Assembly: GCA_037962975.1 (NCBI GenBank) | Contig: CM075670.1 | Coordinates: 155,500,501 to 155,564,500 of the forward strand | From: Clitoria ternatea | Taxonomy: Eukaryota > Streptophyta > Magnoliopsida > Fabales > Fabaceae | Length of the DNA: 64,000 nucleotides | Reading direction: 5' to 3' | In this document: positions 46,009 through 57,729 of the stretch, piece after piece | How the letters are laid out: each line of letters begins with the position of its first letter | How positions within the stretch are numbered: the first letter of the stretch is position 1 | Program-made: the position numbers and the translations under genes | The notes under the pieces: model-generated | What the model was told of the DNA's origin: nothing | The model's database searches: none | What the model saw: the letters and a program-made list of their open reading frames with translations, nothing else

Positions 46009-47460
46009 TCAAACAAACAGGCGTCAAGCTAAAGACGATAAACAAGCGCTTATTGGGAGGCAACCCAACCTTTTACATTTTCTCTTAATCTTGTTAGTTT
46101 TAATTTGAGCAATCTTTTCATTTAAAAGTTTTCTTTTATTTTCTTTTTTAGGATCACTCATCACCCATCATCCAAGAGTAAAAAGAAAAACAAGTGTTTT
46201 CAATACATTCAAGGGGACTCAAAAACAAGAAAAGAAGAAAAAGTGTCAGGTTTGTACAAGCTCAAGCGTGACAAGTCACGCTCAAGCGTGTACATTTTGT
46301 TCAAAACTCATGATCAAGAGTAATCTTACCAGCTTATGCGTGAAATGTTAAAGCATCAGGGGGATCACCACACTCAAGCGTGGATAGTCTCGCCCAAGCA
46401 AGCCCAAGGTAAGCCACATACTGTCCATGTCACGCTTAAGCGAAGGAATCAAGCCTAAAAGCGTGGCACCACTACAAAGGAAGTTTTAACAAGTCAAACC
46501 CAGATCTTGCTTAAGCGTGATATTTTACGCTTAAGCAAGAGGACCTATAAAAACAAACAGAGACTGCCATGCTTAAAGCAAGAAACTTCACGCTTAAGCG
46601 AGAAGTTGAATAAAGCATCAGGTACCAAATTTGTATATCACGCTCAAGCGTGTCTGTTGCGCCCAAGTGAAACTTATTCCAAACTTCATACGCTCAAGCG
46701 TTGTTATCTCTTGCTTAAGCAAAGAAATAATTACCATCAGATGATAACCACGCTCCAGCGTGGAAGCAGAACGCTCAAGCGCACTTGAATTAACCATTGC
46801 TAGACGATCACGCTTAAGCGTGACATACCCACGCTCAAGCGTGAGGATTGAAAATTGCCCCTGATACTAATAAATAGAGCGTTTTGTAACTCCCCACTCA
46901 TGTAACCGCCCACTATCACTCCTGACTTTCAAAATTTTGTAACTGACACTTCTATTTTCATTACTTGCCCCAATCTTTCTTAATTTAATCTAGCATTTTC
47001 AATACATCATATCCACAATTCCCCTCAAGCGTCACTGTAGTTTCTATTCTACATTAATTTCTGATTTTCCAAGGTACATAACCACTGAACTCTCCTCTTT
47101 TAATTTTTATCAAGCTATTACCTTGGCAGGAAGCATCAGTAACCTCTTTTAGGAATGCATGTGGAACTTCAAGATTTCTTTATACTCACTCCTAATGTGT
47201 TACCATCATAATGTAAAAGGCTTCATAGGTGACTTCTCTTTTTGGGTATTTAAAGGGAGGATTGGTGCTATTATCCTTAACATCATTGTAGTGCATGTTG
47301 ACTGTTCGTGAAAAATCCTGAAAGAAGTTAACTTGTATACTAGTCATCATACATGATAATCAATGACATTTATATGGCCTACAATCTTGACACAGGATAC
47401 TACACATATGTTTTTGTCATCCTCATTATATCCTAAATTAAAGTTATACGGTTTTGTAGA
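46009..47460 (+). other. Spacer between pol and the env-position ORF of G
   Basis: A 1.45 kb non-coding spacer. It starts with the GCGCTTATTGGGAGGCAACC block seen after pol in Athila elements, carries the CGCTYAAGCG array (46255-46850), and ends in AT-rich sequence that could hold a splice acceptor for a subgenomic mRNA. Confidence 0.7.
46255..46850. repeat. CACGCTYAAGCGTG dyad array inside element G
   Basis: Perfect 14-bp dyads lie at 46277-46290, 46639-46652, 46809-46822 (fully palindromic, TTAA centre region) and 46830-46843; 46749-46762 keeps both arms but has a CC centre. Many partial copies lie between. GCATCAGG or a variant accompanies several (near 46345, 46615 and 46735). The same unit fills the LTR of this element. 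Confidence 0.85.
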
Positions 47461-48728
47461 ATGGCCAGGACCAAGCAAGTTGCACTAAGTTCTCCTGCAA
47501 ATACTTCCCCACCAAGAAGCTCGAGAAGAAATAAGGGAAAGAGGCCAAGGACCGAAGATCAAGATAACGCCCCAAAATTCAGAAACAAAGATAAGCATAG
47601 GCGTTATGAGGATATTACCAATTGGACATTCATCCCAGAAAGAAAGGTAGATTTGGCCTTTGGAGAATGTGATGCATTTTTACAGGTTGTGAGAAGAAGA
47701 AACTGGCTCAAGATCTACTATCCAAGAGAGAAGTATGACCCAGAGATAGTCAGAGAATTTTATGTTAATGCTTGGCCCAAGGAGGGAGAGGGTGACCGTA
47801 GAACATGGGTAAGAGGTCATTGGCTCTCATATGGCAGGGATGAGATTAACTTCTACCTCGGAAGCATCATGGAACTAGGAGAAGGAGAAATTTATGAATA
47901 CGCTGCTATGCTTGCAAGAAACCAATTCATTGCCACCAATGATCTTGAGGAGGCCATATGCATTCCAGGTCATCATTTTCAGATGGGCCAAGGAGAGAAC
48001 CCACTACACATTTTAAGGAAAGACATGACCACCATCTCTCAAGTATGGACCTTTTTCATGCTTGCTAACATTGCATCTAATGCATATGTTTCTGATCTTA
48101 TTTAGTAGGTGTTATTTACTATATTGCATTTTGCAAAATGACCTATCCATTGATCTAGCCTAAATAATCTCAAATGAAATTCATAAGTTTGTGAAGGCTG
48201 ATCAGAAATACTCCCAACATGGTAAAAGGTAAAAGGAAGTCTAGGCTTTCCTGCCTTTATCACTGATTTTTGTGTAGCTCATGGGATTAAGGTACAGGAC
48301 CTCAAACCCATCAGGCCTTCTGTAGACAAATGCTTCATTGAGCGTCATTGCAGTATGCAAGCAACCCCTTCACCAGTTGCACCACCAGTAGGATCTGAAC
48401 TCTTTCCTCCTCCTCTCAGCACAGAAACAGCCATGGTTTTGCAGGGCATTCACCTTCTGAAGATCCAAATTAACCATCTTTTGGCACAACAGAATGCTGA
48501 TCATTGAGGTTTGATGTATATTTATAATGGCTTATACCATAGCATTCCTGCAGGGCAACCCAACCCCTGGATGGATCCAGTCCAATTTGAAGCCTTCATT
48601 GCTTGGCCTGGGGACAGGCCTCCTTTTATGGGATGGGTGAGACTTCACAAGCCAGGCCAGGACCTTCTTCACAAGGACCTCTAGAAAAGGAACAGGAGAT
48701 AGAGGATGACTCTTCTGAGGATGAGTGA
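47461..48728 (+). pseudogene. Athila env-position ORF, truncated by stops
   Basis: ATG 47461 opens 214 codons to TAG 48103-48105. A basic, Ser/Arg/Lys-rich N-terminus (residues 1-45) begins ARTKQ after the initiator Met. It is followed by the plant-transposon domain usual for this ORF in Athila/Calypso elements: WTFIPERKVDLAF, then YDPEIVREFYVNAWP, RRTWVRGHWLSYG and a NPLHILRKDM segment. Similarity resumes in the same frame at 48241 (LGFPAFITDFCVAHGI) after about eight stops, and an acidic tail (EKEQEIEDDSSEDE) ends at TGA 48726-48728 in a shifted frame. I see no signal peptide or convincing membrane helix. Its role is unknown; envelope function was proposed from position only. Confidence 0.8.
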
Positions 48729-49966
48729 TGAGTTTACTGCTTTATTTTTTAATTGCTTCAATCTACTACTTTAATTTTTCTTTCTGATTGACATTTTATA
48801 GTTTTACTTTGGGTTTTTAGTTTGATACTACTGTAGCATACTTTGGAAATTTTTAAATTTCTCTGTGATTTTGTGTTAGGACTGTTTGGATACAAATACA
48901 TGTTTGAAAAACAACAGTTTTGAAAAACCTAACCAAGATTTAACTTTTTGAACAAGAAAAGTTTCTAAGCAACAAAATATTTTTAGACAGTAACACTGGT
49001 TTTCAAAAGGCAAAATGGCTGAATTAAGAACCAGGGAATTGAAATGAATGTACTTTTGATTATTTACATGCTTGAACCCTTTTCTATTAGAATATGGAAG
49101 TAAGCCTTATAACCCGGTAAGAAGTGAGAAACTTAAACACTGAGAGTCTCATCAGAATTTGCTAAAACTGCGTTGCCTAATTTTCTGATTAAAACTTTTT
49201 ATAAAGAATTAAGCAAGGAAATGATAAAGGCAATTTTGAAGATAAAATATCCTAGAGCCAAAAAGTTACCCTAAAAAATATGTCCTATTCTTTGATAACC
49301 TATTTTGAGCCAAAAACTTTATTCAAAAACCCTAACCCAAGCATGAGAAATAAAATCTTACCGTTTCAGCATGTTTAATTTTGATAAGAGCATAAAATAC
49401 TTTTCCAAAGGGTGATGAAAGAAAGGGAGGCTGAAAAATAAGAAAGTTCTCCAGAAATGTAAACAAAACTAAAAAAAGAAATAAAGAATTCTGAAGCAGA
49501 AAAAGGAAAAAGCCTCATAAAACTTTGAAAATCTCAGAACATATGCTCTTCTTCATGCATGCACTTTGAATCCCAGAAAAACCAAGAATTCTTGACAGCC
49601 CAGCCTCATTACAACCCTGAAAAGACCTTTTTGATCCTTACTTATCTTATGATTTGATTTTGATTGGAAATAACGGGCAATGTCACTTAGGCAGTTCTCA
49701 TGATGAATGTATGACACACACACCTGGTGAGAAATAATGAGAGTTCCTTATTCTTACAGCAACTGGTTACCGGCCTTGTGAACTATTTAATGATGTATTA
49801 CATTTCAAAGAATTGATATTAAGGAGGTTATTTGCCTAAGTAAAAACTGAGATTATTGTCTTTGAAAATTTTTGTCTGCAACTGAATCTGATCTTATTGA
49901 ATGCTTGATTTCCTTTCTAAACTTCTTTTACTTGAGGACAAGCAAAAATCTAGGTTGCGGAGAGTT
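48729..49966 (+). other. Element G 3' untranslated region and purine tract
   Basis: AT-rich non-coding sequence without a coding frame. It ends CTAGGTTGCGGAGAGTT (49950-49966), directly before the LTR, in the position of the polypurine tract. Confidence 0.65.
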
Positions 49967-51556
49967 TGATAAGTGTCATTTCACAGTAATTTAATACTTC
50001 AATTAAACTTATTTTTGAGAGAATTTAACCAGATTAGTAATTAATTAAGCATGATTTTTGTTGTAAATAACACTTTGTGTAAAACAAGCTTGATTTGTCA
50101 AGATATTTGAAGAAGGTACCATAAAGCCTTGAAGAAACCAAGAAGAATCAGCATCAAGCCAAGGACGCTTGAGCAGGGCACATAGCACGCTTAAGCGTGA
50201 TCAACAAACAGCAACAGCCCCCTCTCACGCTTGAGTGCGAGCTCGAGCTCGAGCTCGCTCAAGCGTGACCTTGGACATCAATGGTGAGCTTGAGTGTGGA
50301 TTTATGCAGCTTGAGCGTGATTAAAAGAGAGCATCAGCACCCTTCCATGCTCAAGCGTGAGAAAGGGCCGCTCAAGCATGAGCTCAAGCTCGCCTGAGCG
50401 TGGATCAAGCGTAAAGCAGCTATGCTGGATAGGAAGGCCACGCTTAAGCGTGGTTCGGATGGTTTGAGCGTGAGACAACTAGTGAGCATCAGGACCCTCC
50501 ACACTTGAGCGTAACCAATGAGCTCAAGTGTGACTCATGCAGTATGGGATTTTTTAATTTAATATTCACCAATGGTGTGATGTAAACTCAACCATTTTCT
50601 TGTGTTTCTACATGTCTCCGAATAATCCTTCATGGGCTCTATGCAAGTGGCAAGGGAAGCTGAAGCATAACCCCTATAAATCAAGCAGAAAAATGGACAT
50701 CAAAGATCATCACTTCATCTCTTTCATATCATCAAACATATTTCCTGCATTTTTCACTTTGTATTCATTTCCAAATTTTCTTAAGTGAAAATGCATAGCA
50801 TGAGAAACTAATTTCCCTTATTGGGATTGGTTGTAATCAAATCAAACCTGAAGTAATGCTGCTGTAAGTTTTCATTTATGTTAATGAGATTTGATAGTTT
50901 CTGTATTTCATTCTGCCATTAATGCCTGAAGATACTTGATCACTATTTTCTTATTTTAAGTTTTCTTAAGTATACTGGGAAGTAACTTTTGAGAGCAAAT
51001 TTGAATGAAATACTCGTTGTGAATAGCTGACCAGGGATGGCATCTAACGCAATAAACATCAAAACAGTCGATCGGTAATGCTGGAATGATTTTCAAAGTG
51101 ACTGAGGGATCAGCGGTTTGAAATCATTCTTATGAATTATGTAGTCGAGGGATCGATACAAATGACTTTAATTGTGATGTAGAAACTATTATTTCAATTT
51201 ATATACATGGAAATTTACTTAGCTTACGAAGGGTGCGATGCGATGAAACCAATCCCAGTTTTCCAAATCCGATTTTTACCCAAACACTTTACTGTCATTA
51301 TTATTCAATACTTGCTACTTACTTTATATTCAATCTTTTGCATAACAAAAACAATCCAAACTTTTTGTCAAAACTCAATTCAAGAACTAAGATCTTCAAA
51401 CCAACACCTCCTTAGTGGAACGACATCCTTACTATACTACAATCACTGTGTTTAAACTTGGCACAACCATTCCATTGAGTTCATATTATACAAACTTGAT
51501 TCTCTTTCCTTGAACTCTTCATTTCTTTGTATGATACACATAAAAATTCCATAGCA
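49967..51556 (+). repeat. Element G 3' LTR (1590 bp)
   Basis: TGATAAGTGTC...CCATAGCA. The dyad array occupies 50160-50535, TATAAATC lies at 50675-50682, and a perfect 22-bp palindrome built from alternating GAGCTC/CTCGAG units sits at 50237-50258 within the segment missing from the 5' LTR. Confidence 0.93.
50160..50535. repeat. CGCTCAAGCG dyad array, G 3' LTR
   Basis: Counterpart of 39227-39500, with extra units in the segment deleted from the 5' copy. GCATCAGG occurs near 50486 and GCATCAGC near 50331. Confidence 0.8.
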
Positions 51557-51587
51557 AGCTTCCAAGTGTGTAAAGTTTGAAAATGGG

Positions 51588-51627
51588 TTAAGGGTTTAGG
51601 GTTTAGGGTTTAGGGTTTAGGGTTTAG
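51588..51627 (+). repeat. Interstitial telomeric repeat (TTTAGGG)n
   Basis: Four perfect TTTAGGG units (51595-51622) with partial units on both sides, inside the Gag coding region of C. It replaces about a dozen codons that are present in element B (18433-18465). Confidence 0.95.
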
Positions 51628-53382
51628 AGATGCGAAGTTCTCCGACGCTTATGAATAAGTGTCAAATTTATGAAGAAGATGATGTGACTCCTTCGAGTCA
51701 TGGCAAGCACGAGTCTAAGTTGAAAGGCCAATTTTCTAGTTTCAAGAAACAAGGTCATTTCAAGAAAAACAAGTTCTTTCGTGGTGGATCCTCAAATACT
51801 AGAAGATGTGGTGCTACTAGAGGTGGTTACGGTGGTGATAACTAAGGCCATGAAAATATTCAAGGCCTAACTTGCTTCAAGTGTGGTGCTAATCATTTGG
51901 CATGTGATCGCCCATAATATGATGTGGTGTGCTACCAATGCAATCAGCTGGGGCATATTTGCCCTAATTGTCCATTGAATGCAAGGAATATAAATGCTAA
52001 TGTTGGCACTCCTAACCGCATGAATTATGGTGCTAACCATGGTGGCTTTGAAGGCCGTGGTCACGGAAATGGTGATGGTCAAAATGGTGGCCGTAATGGT
52101 GGCTGTGGTAGAAACTATAACCGAGGAAGACATGGCAATGGTTGAGGCAATGGCCATGGTGTAAGAAACGGTAACTGCAATGGTGGTGATCAACTACAAA
52201 CTGCTGGTAGAGTATTTGCAGTTACTTGTGAAGAAGCCGCACAAGCTGAAGATCTTGTCTGTGGTGGGTGTGAAATCTCTGGTAATTCGGTACATGCTAT
52301 TTATGATTCTGGTGCTACGCATTCATTCATTTTTGAAGACTGTGTAAGGCGTTTAAGGGTGCCTGTTTGTATGATGAAGGATTCCATATTGGTGACTACA
52401 TCGACCGGTGCTTGTGTTAAGATTGGTGACTCGATGTGAGGATGTCGAGATGAACCTCGAGGGAAGAAATTTTGTTGTATCCCTCATATGTCTGCCTATG
52501 AAAGACCTAGATATTATTCTAGGCATGGATTGGTTGTCTGCTAACAAGGTCTTAGTGGATTGTCATAACAAAATGGTGATCTTCCAGACTTCTAATGCCA
52601 AAGGCTTTGATATGCAAGGTATCTCTCAGCTTCTTATGATGTTCTGTTTGATTGATGGGAATGGTACGTCCCAATCTGGTGAGATCCCTATTATTTCAAA
52701 GTTTCCCGACGTGTTTCCAGATGAGATTCTTGGATTACCACCTCCACGTGAAGTGGAATTTGCTATTGACCTCATTCTTGGCGCTGAGCCTGTTTCTAGA
52801 GCTCCTTATAGGATGTCTCCTATGGAGTTGACCGAATTGAAGAAGCAAATCGAGGAATTACTCGAGCGGGAGTTTATTCGCCCAAGTGTGTCTCCTTGGG
52901 TGCTCCTGTGTTATTGGTGAAAAAGAAGGATGAAAGTATGAGGTTATGCATTGATTATCGCCAACTCAACAAGGTAACTATCAAGAACAAATATCCTCTT
53001 CCTCGTATTGACGATCTTTTGGATCAATTGAAGGGTGTTGTTATGTTTTCAAAGATCGATTTGCATTCTGGATATCACCAAATTTGGGTGAAGACCGATG
53101 ATATTCCAAAAACTGCCTTCCGAATGTGATATGGACACTATGAGTACGTAGTGATGCCATTTGGAGTGACGAATGCTCCTGCGATTTTCATGGATTACAT
53201 GAATCGCATCTTTTATGAGTATCTTGATCAATTCGTGGTGGTGTTTATCGATGACATTTTAGTGTACTCCAAGAGTCATGAAGAGCATGAAAGACATCTT
53301 TGTCTTGTATTGACTATTCTTCGAGAGAAAGAACTGTATGCTAAGCTCTCTAAATGTGAATTTTGGATGAGTGAGATCTTCT

Positions 53383-53486
53383 TTCTTGGTCACGTGATTT
53401 CTGGCAACGGAGTTGTCGTTGATAGGTCAAAAGTTTCTTGGTCACGTGATTTCTGGCAACGGAGTTATCGTTGATAGGTCAAAAGT
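53383..53486 (+). repeat. 52-bp tandem duplication in C reverse transcriptase
   Basis: 53383-53434 is repeated at 53435-53486 with one difference (G to A). The length is not a multiple of three. Confidence 0.95.
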
Positions 53487-55640
53487 TGAAGCTATTATGG
53501 CTTGGAAAGATCGATATCTGTAACAGAGATAAGAAGTTTTCTTGGGCTTACCGGTTACTACCGGAGGTTCATTGAAGGATTTTCCCGTTTGGCCTTACCG
53601 TTGACGAAGTTGACTCATAAGAATCAACCTTTCGTGTAGACCCGTGAATGTGAAGAAAGTTTCCAAGAGTTAAAGTTAAGGCTTACTACTGCACCAGTGT
53701 TAGCGTTACCCGATTTGACAGATGACTTTATGGTATATTGTGATGCGTCTAAGCTTGGTCTTGGATGCGTCTTGATGCAAAAAGAGCACATGATAGCCTA
53801 TGCGTTGAGACAATTACGACCGCATAAGGTTAATTATCCTACACGTGATCTGGAATTGGCGGCGGTGGTGTTCGCTTTGAAGTTGTGGCGACATTACTTG
53901 TATGTTTCTAGGTTTGTGGTCTTTAGTGACCATAAGAGCCTTAAGTATTTGTTTGACCAAAAGGAACTGAATATACGCTAAAGACGATGGATGGAATTCC
54001 TAAAGGATTATGAGTTCGAGTTGAGGTATCATCCCGGAAAGGCAAACGTAGTTGCCGATGCGTTGAGCCAAAAATCGTTACATATCTCTATGATGATGGC
54101 GAAAGAGATGGAGTTGATTGAACAGTTTAGAGATTTGAATATGGGTGTGGAGACTTATACTCCCAAGAAGATGTCGCTAGAAATGTTGAAAGTTACAAAT
54201 GAATTTCTTGAGTATGTGAAGGTACCGTAACCGAATGATGAGTATTTGATTGAGAAGAAGAAAACCTAAGAGAAAGGGAAGAAATTGTTCCTAGTGGAAG
54301 GTCAAGATGGTGTTTGGCGTGTGAAGGGCCAAATTTATGTTCCTTCAAGTGGTGATGTGAGAAAATGTGTACGTGAGGAGGCTCATAAAAGTGTATTGAG
54401 CATTCATCCTGGTTCTACCAAGATGTATCAAGACTTGAAAAAGAATTTTTGGTGGCCTGGTATGAAGCGTGATGCGGCAAACTTTTTGGCGTCTTGCCTT
54501 GTTTGTCAGAAGGCTAAGGTCGAGCATTAGAGACCATCTTGTTATTTGAGACCTTTGGAGATCCCTGTTTGGAAGTGGGATAGTATAGCTATGGATTTTG
54601 TTTCTGGACTACCCAGAACTCGTGCTGGAAACGATGCTATATGGGTTATTATGGATCGATTGACGAAGTGTGCTCACTTCTTACCCATAAATATGAAGAG
54701 TTCCCTGGAGAAATTAGCATAATTATATATAAAGGAGATTGTTAGACTGCATGGTGTGCCGTCCAGTATCATATCTGACCGTGATCCTCGGTTTACTTCT
54801 CAATTTTGGGGAAGTTTACATGATGAATTGGGTTCTAAGTTGAAACTTAGTTCCGCATATCATCCTCAAACAGATGGACAATCTGAGAGGACGATACAAA
54901 GTCTTGAAGATTTGTTGAGAGCTAGTGTTCTTGAACACAGTGGATGTTGGGAAAGATTTTTGCCATTGATTGAATTCATATACAACAATAGCTTCCATTC
55001 TAGTATTGGCATGGCACCGTATGAGGCGTTGTATGGAAAGAAGTGTAGAACTCCCTTGTGTTGGCTTGAAGTTGGAGAGAACTTGGCTTTAGGGCCGGAG
55101 ATTATTCAGGAGACTACCAAGCAAATCAGAAAGATACAAGAGAATATGAAGATTGCACAAGATAGGCAGAAGAGTTATTATGACAAGAGGCATAAACCAC
55201 TTGAGTTTCAAGTTGGTGATCATGTATTCCTGAAGGTTTCATGCGATAAAGGAATTGGAAGGGTGTTGAAGAGTGGCAAGTTGAGCCCTAGATTTATTGG
55301 ACCTTATGAGATATTGGAGCGGATTGGTGACGTTGCTTATCGGATAACACTTCCTCCGCATCTCGCTAATCTACACAACGTGTTCCACGTGTCACAGTTG
55401 AGGAAATATGTCCATGATCCTCTATATGTGATCCCGGTGGACGATGTCGATGTACGAGATGATTTATCTATACCTCCTGTTTCTGTTCGCATTATTGAAC
55501 ATTCCGTGAAGAGACTACAGAACAAGTTGGTACCTTTGGTGAAGGTCGCTTGGAAACATGGAAACGTAGAGACGTTCACATGGGAGCGTGAAGACGACAT
55601 TAGAGAGCGATATCCCGATGTATTCGAATCCGGTAAGTTA

Positions 55641-55678
55641 AATTTCAAGGATGAAATTTTCTTTTTGGTGGGGTGGAT
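55641..55678 (+). other. Element C hairpin and polypurine-like tract
   Basis: AATTTC-AAGGAT-GAAATT (55641-55658), then GGTGGGGTGGAT up to the LTR. The tract has several T interruptions compared with A and B. Confidence 0.65.
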
Positions 55679-57529
55679 TGTAACATCCCAAATTCTAAAA
55701 TAGAGGATTAATTAAGGAAAATAAATATTGACAAATTGAATGTGAATTATTTAATGTCCCAAGCTATTGAAAATAATTAAATTAAGATTTTTGGGAACTG
55801 TTGGTGATTTATGGAGACCGGTTAAGCTGAAAATAAGCCCGGTTGGGATATGGGTGTCAGATCAAGTATCTCTGAATAAGATGATATTGGTCAGGGCTGT
55901 TGAGAATAATATTAAGCCCAAACGAAGAGCCTGTTTGTGGAAAAATGATGAAGCTTTAATATTGGTCAGGGCTGTCGGATCAAGTATCTCTGAATGTGTA
56001 TTCGGAATAATTTTCAGATAAAGTATTGAGCCTAAATGAAGAGCTTGTTTGTGGAAAAACGATGAAGCTTTAATGAATGGAATTAAAAATAAACCAAAAC
56101 CTCAAATTTCCCTTCCATCTTCACGATGGCTTCTTCTCATTCCTGTGGAAACATTCTTCTCCTTCTTTTCTCTACTTTTCCTTCTCCTTCTTCATCTCTT
56201 CTCCTTTCAAAACCCTAAGCTAAGGTGGTGACCCTTCTCCCTCTCTCCATTTTCGTTTGAAGAGGACTTAGAGACTTGAAGTTCTTTCTCCCCCTTCTTC
56301 TCATTTCGTGTGGCCTTCCTCTCCCTTGAAAGCCCATTTCGTTTTGGGTGTGAGGTAAGCTATACTCACTCTTTTGTTGAGTTTTGGCCATGGGTATGTG
56401 TAATTACTCTTTGGGGAGTAATGTGTGTAGAAAAGTGGTTATAGAGGAGCATTTAATGCTTATGCCCTAAAGTGGGTGGCAATAAATGTGAGGCTTTAAT
56501 GAGGGTTAATGATGGTAGATGTGTTTATGATGAGAAGGAAATGAAGATTAATGATGCATTAATGAAAGTTATTGGATTTTAGGAAAACCCTAACTTTAAG
56601 ATTTGGGGAAAATAGTTAATGTTGATTTAAGAATATGTTTTATGAAGAAATGCATGACATTGAGAAATATGAATGTTGATAGATGATGTTTAGTGAAGGT
56701 TGGGGCAAAAATTGTCTTATAACCCTTGAATTTAATGAATATGGCTTAATGGGAAGGAATTCCCGAAGCCTAACAAATGATGGAAAATAATGCCTATAGC
56801 ATGACTTATACATGCTATGAATTAGTAGATATAATGATAGCCAATTAGAATTGGAATTGTGTTTTGAGTAGTTGATTGATTGGGGTTCTATATGCATGTT
56901 AATGTAGGATCGATTCCGAACGACGAGGCGGACACGTCGTATCGCTCGGAATTCTTCTCTTGAGGTAGGAGAGGAGTCTTATGTTCTAAATGCATGAATT
57001 TGGATGTTATTTGATTGCCATATGTATTGGTGTGCATGTTAGCCTTGCTTGAAACGTTATGAGAAATTGTAATGTGGTGTGTGGTGTGGATTATATGTTT
57101 AGCAACCTGCTTTGATGCATTTAGAATATTCATGGTGTTCTATATGATGGTGTAGAATGATAAATGACATGTTGTTATGCTGTATCTACCATGAATGTAA
57201 TATGAATATGAATGATGACTGATAAAGAATGATTAAAGTCTTTGTATTAATGATAAAGTGAGAAACATGAATGAGAACAAATGAGAATGCCACACAAAGA
57301 CTTAAATTAATGTGAATAGCTAACAATAATAAACGCCTTGTGGTAATGTTGGTGTTGATGATGATGTATAGTGACTGGCATGAATAGAATGCATAGAGTG
57401 AGAAATGCATATGATCTGCATTTGCATCCATGGCATACTGCATTGCCGCTGTTGTTGGAACATTAGGGGAGTTCCCTCGGCCGACCCAGTGGGAGGATGG
57501 CTCAGTGCACGAGCAAGTTTATTTCCCCT

Positions 57530-57729
57530 GTGACTCAATGTGTGAGTCACGAAGCCGCCCATGTATTGCTTCGGGGAGCGACATGTGGCCGACCCTTGTG
57601 GGGGTGGCTCTTGATGAGCAGGTGACCCCGGTGGTCTTTAAGATCACAGCCGCCATGATTTGATATCTGGCCGGCCCACAACACCATATGTTGAATATGT
57701 TGTATACCGCGGTCATGGTGAAAATGACC
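57530..57729 (+). repeat. Inverted repeats in C LTR leader
   Basis: GTGACTCA-ATGTG-TGAGTCAC (57530-57550) has eight-base arms, and GGTCAT..ATGACC (57711-57729) has six-base arms with a seven-base centre. They lie where B and D carry their hairpin series, but loops are longer and sequences unrelated. Confidence 0.55.

Larger units (their letters stand above)
39146..51556 (+). mobile_element. Element G: Athila-type Ty3/gypsy retrotransposon
   Basis: A 12.4 kb insertion with LTRs starting TGATAAGTGTC and ending CCATASCA, a tRNA-Asp-like primer-binding site, Athila-type gag and pol, a 1.45 kb spacer, an extra ORF in the envelope position, a long 3' untranslated region and a purine-rich tract. 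The duplication is perfect. The coding regions hold several stops and frameshifts, so it is inactive. It landed in the Gag gene of element C. Confidence 0.95.
51562..55678 (+). pseudogene. gag-pol: Element C Gag (C-terminal part) and Pol, inactivated
   Basis: Gag resumes after the AGCTT duplication (SKCVKFENG), is broken by a telomeric tract (51588-51627) and continues from 51630. Two zinc knuckles follow; the second, CYQCNQLGHICPNC (from about 51929), is intact. Protease DSGATHSF starts at 52305, RT FIDD is at 53244-53255, RNase H YCDAS near 53734, integrase about 54380-54900, and the chromodomain-like end about 55480-55630. Stops lie at 51843, 51915, 52143, 53127, 53637, 53979, 54228, 54267, 54528 and 54720, nearly all at expected Gln, Arg or Trp codons. 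Frame breaks lie near 52435 and 52900, plus a 52-bp duplication (53383-53486) offset by a one-base loss near 53505. The last frame, 54756-55703, is open for 315 codons and runs 25 bases into the 3' LTR. Confidence 0.92.

Noticed and set aside
51588..51627. Proximity to a chromosome end
   Set aside because: Only about four units lie inside a gag gene with element C continuing on both sides, so it is interstitial.
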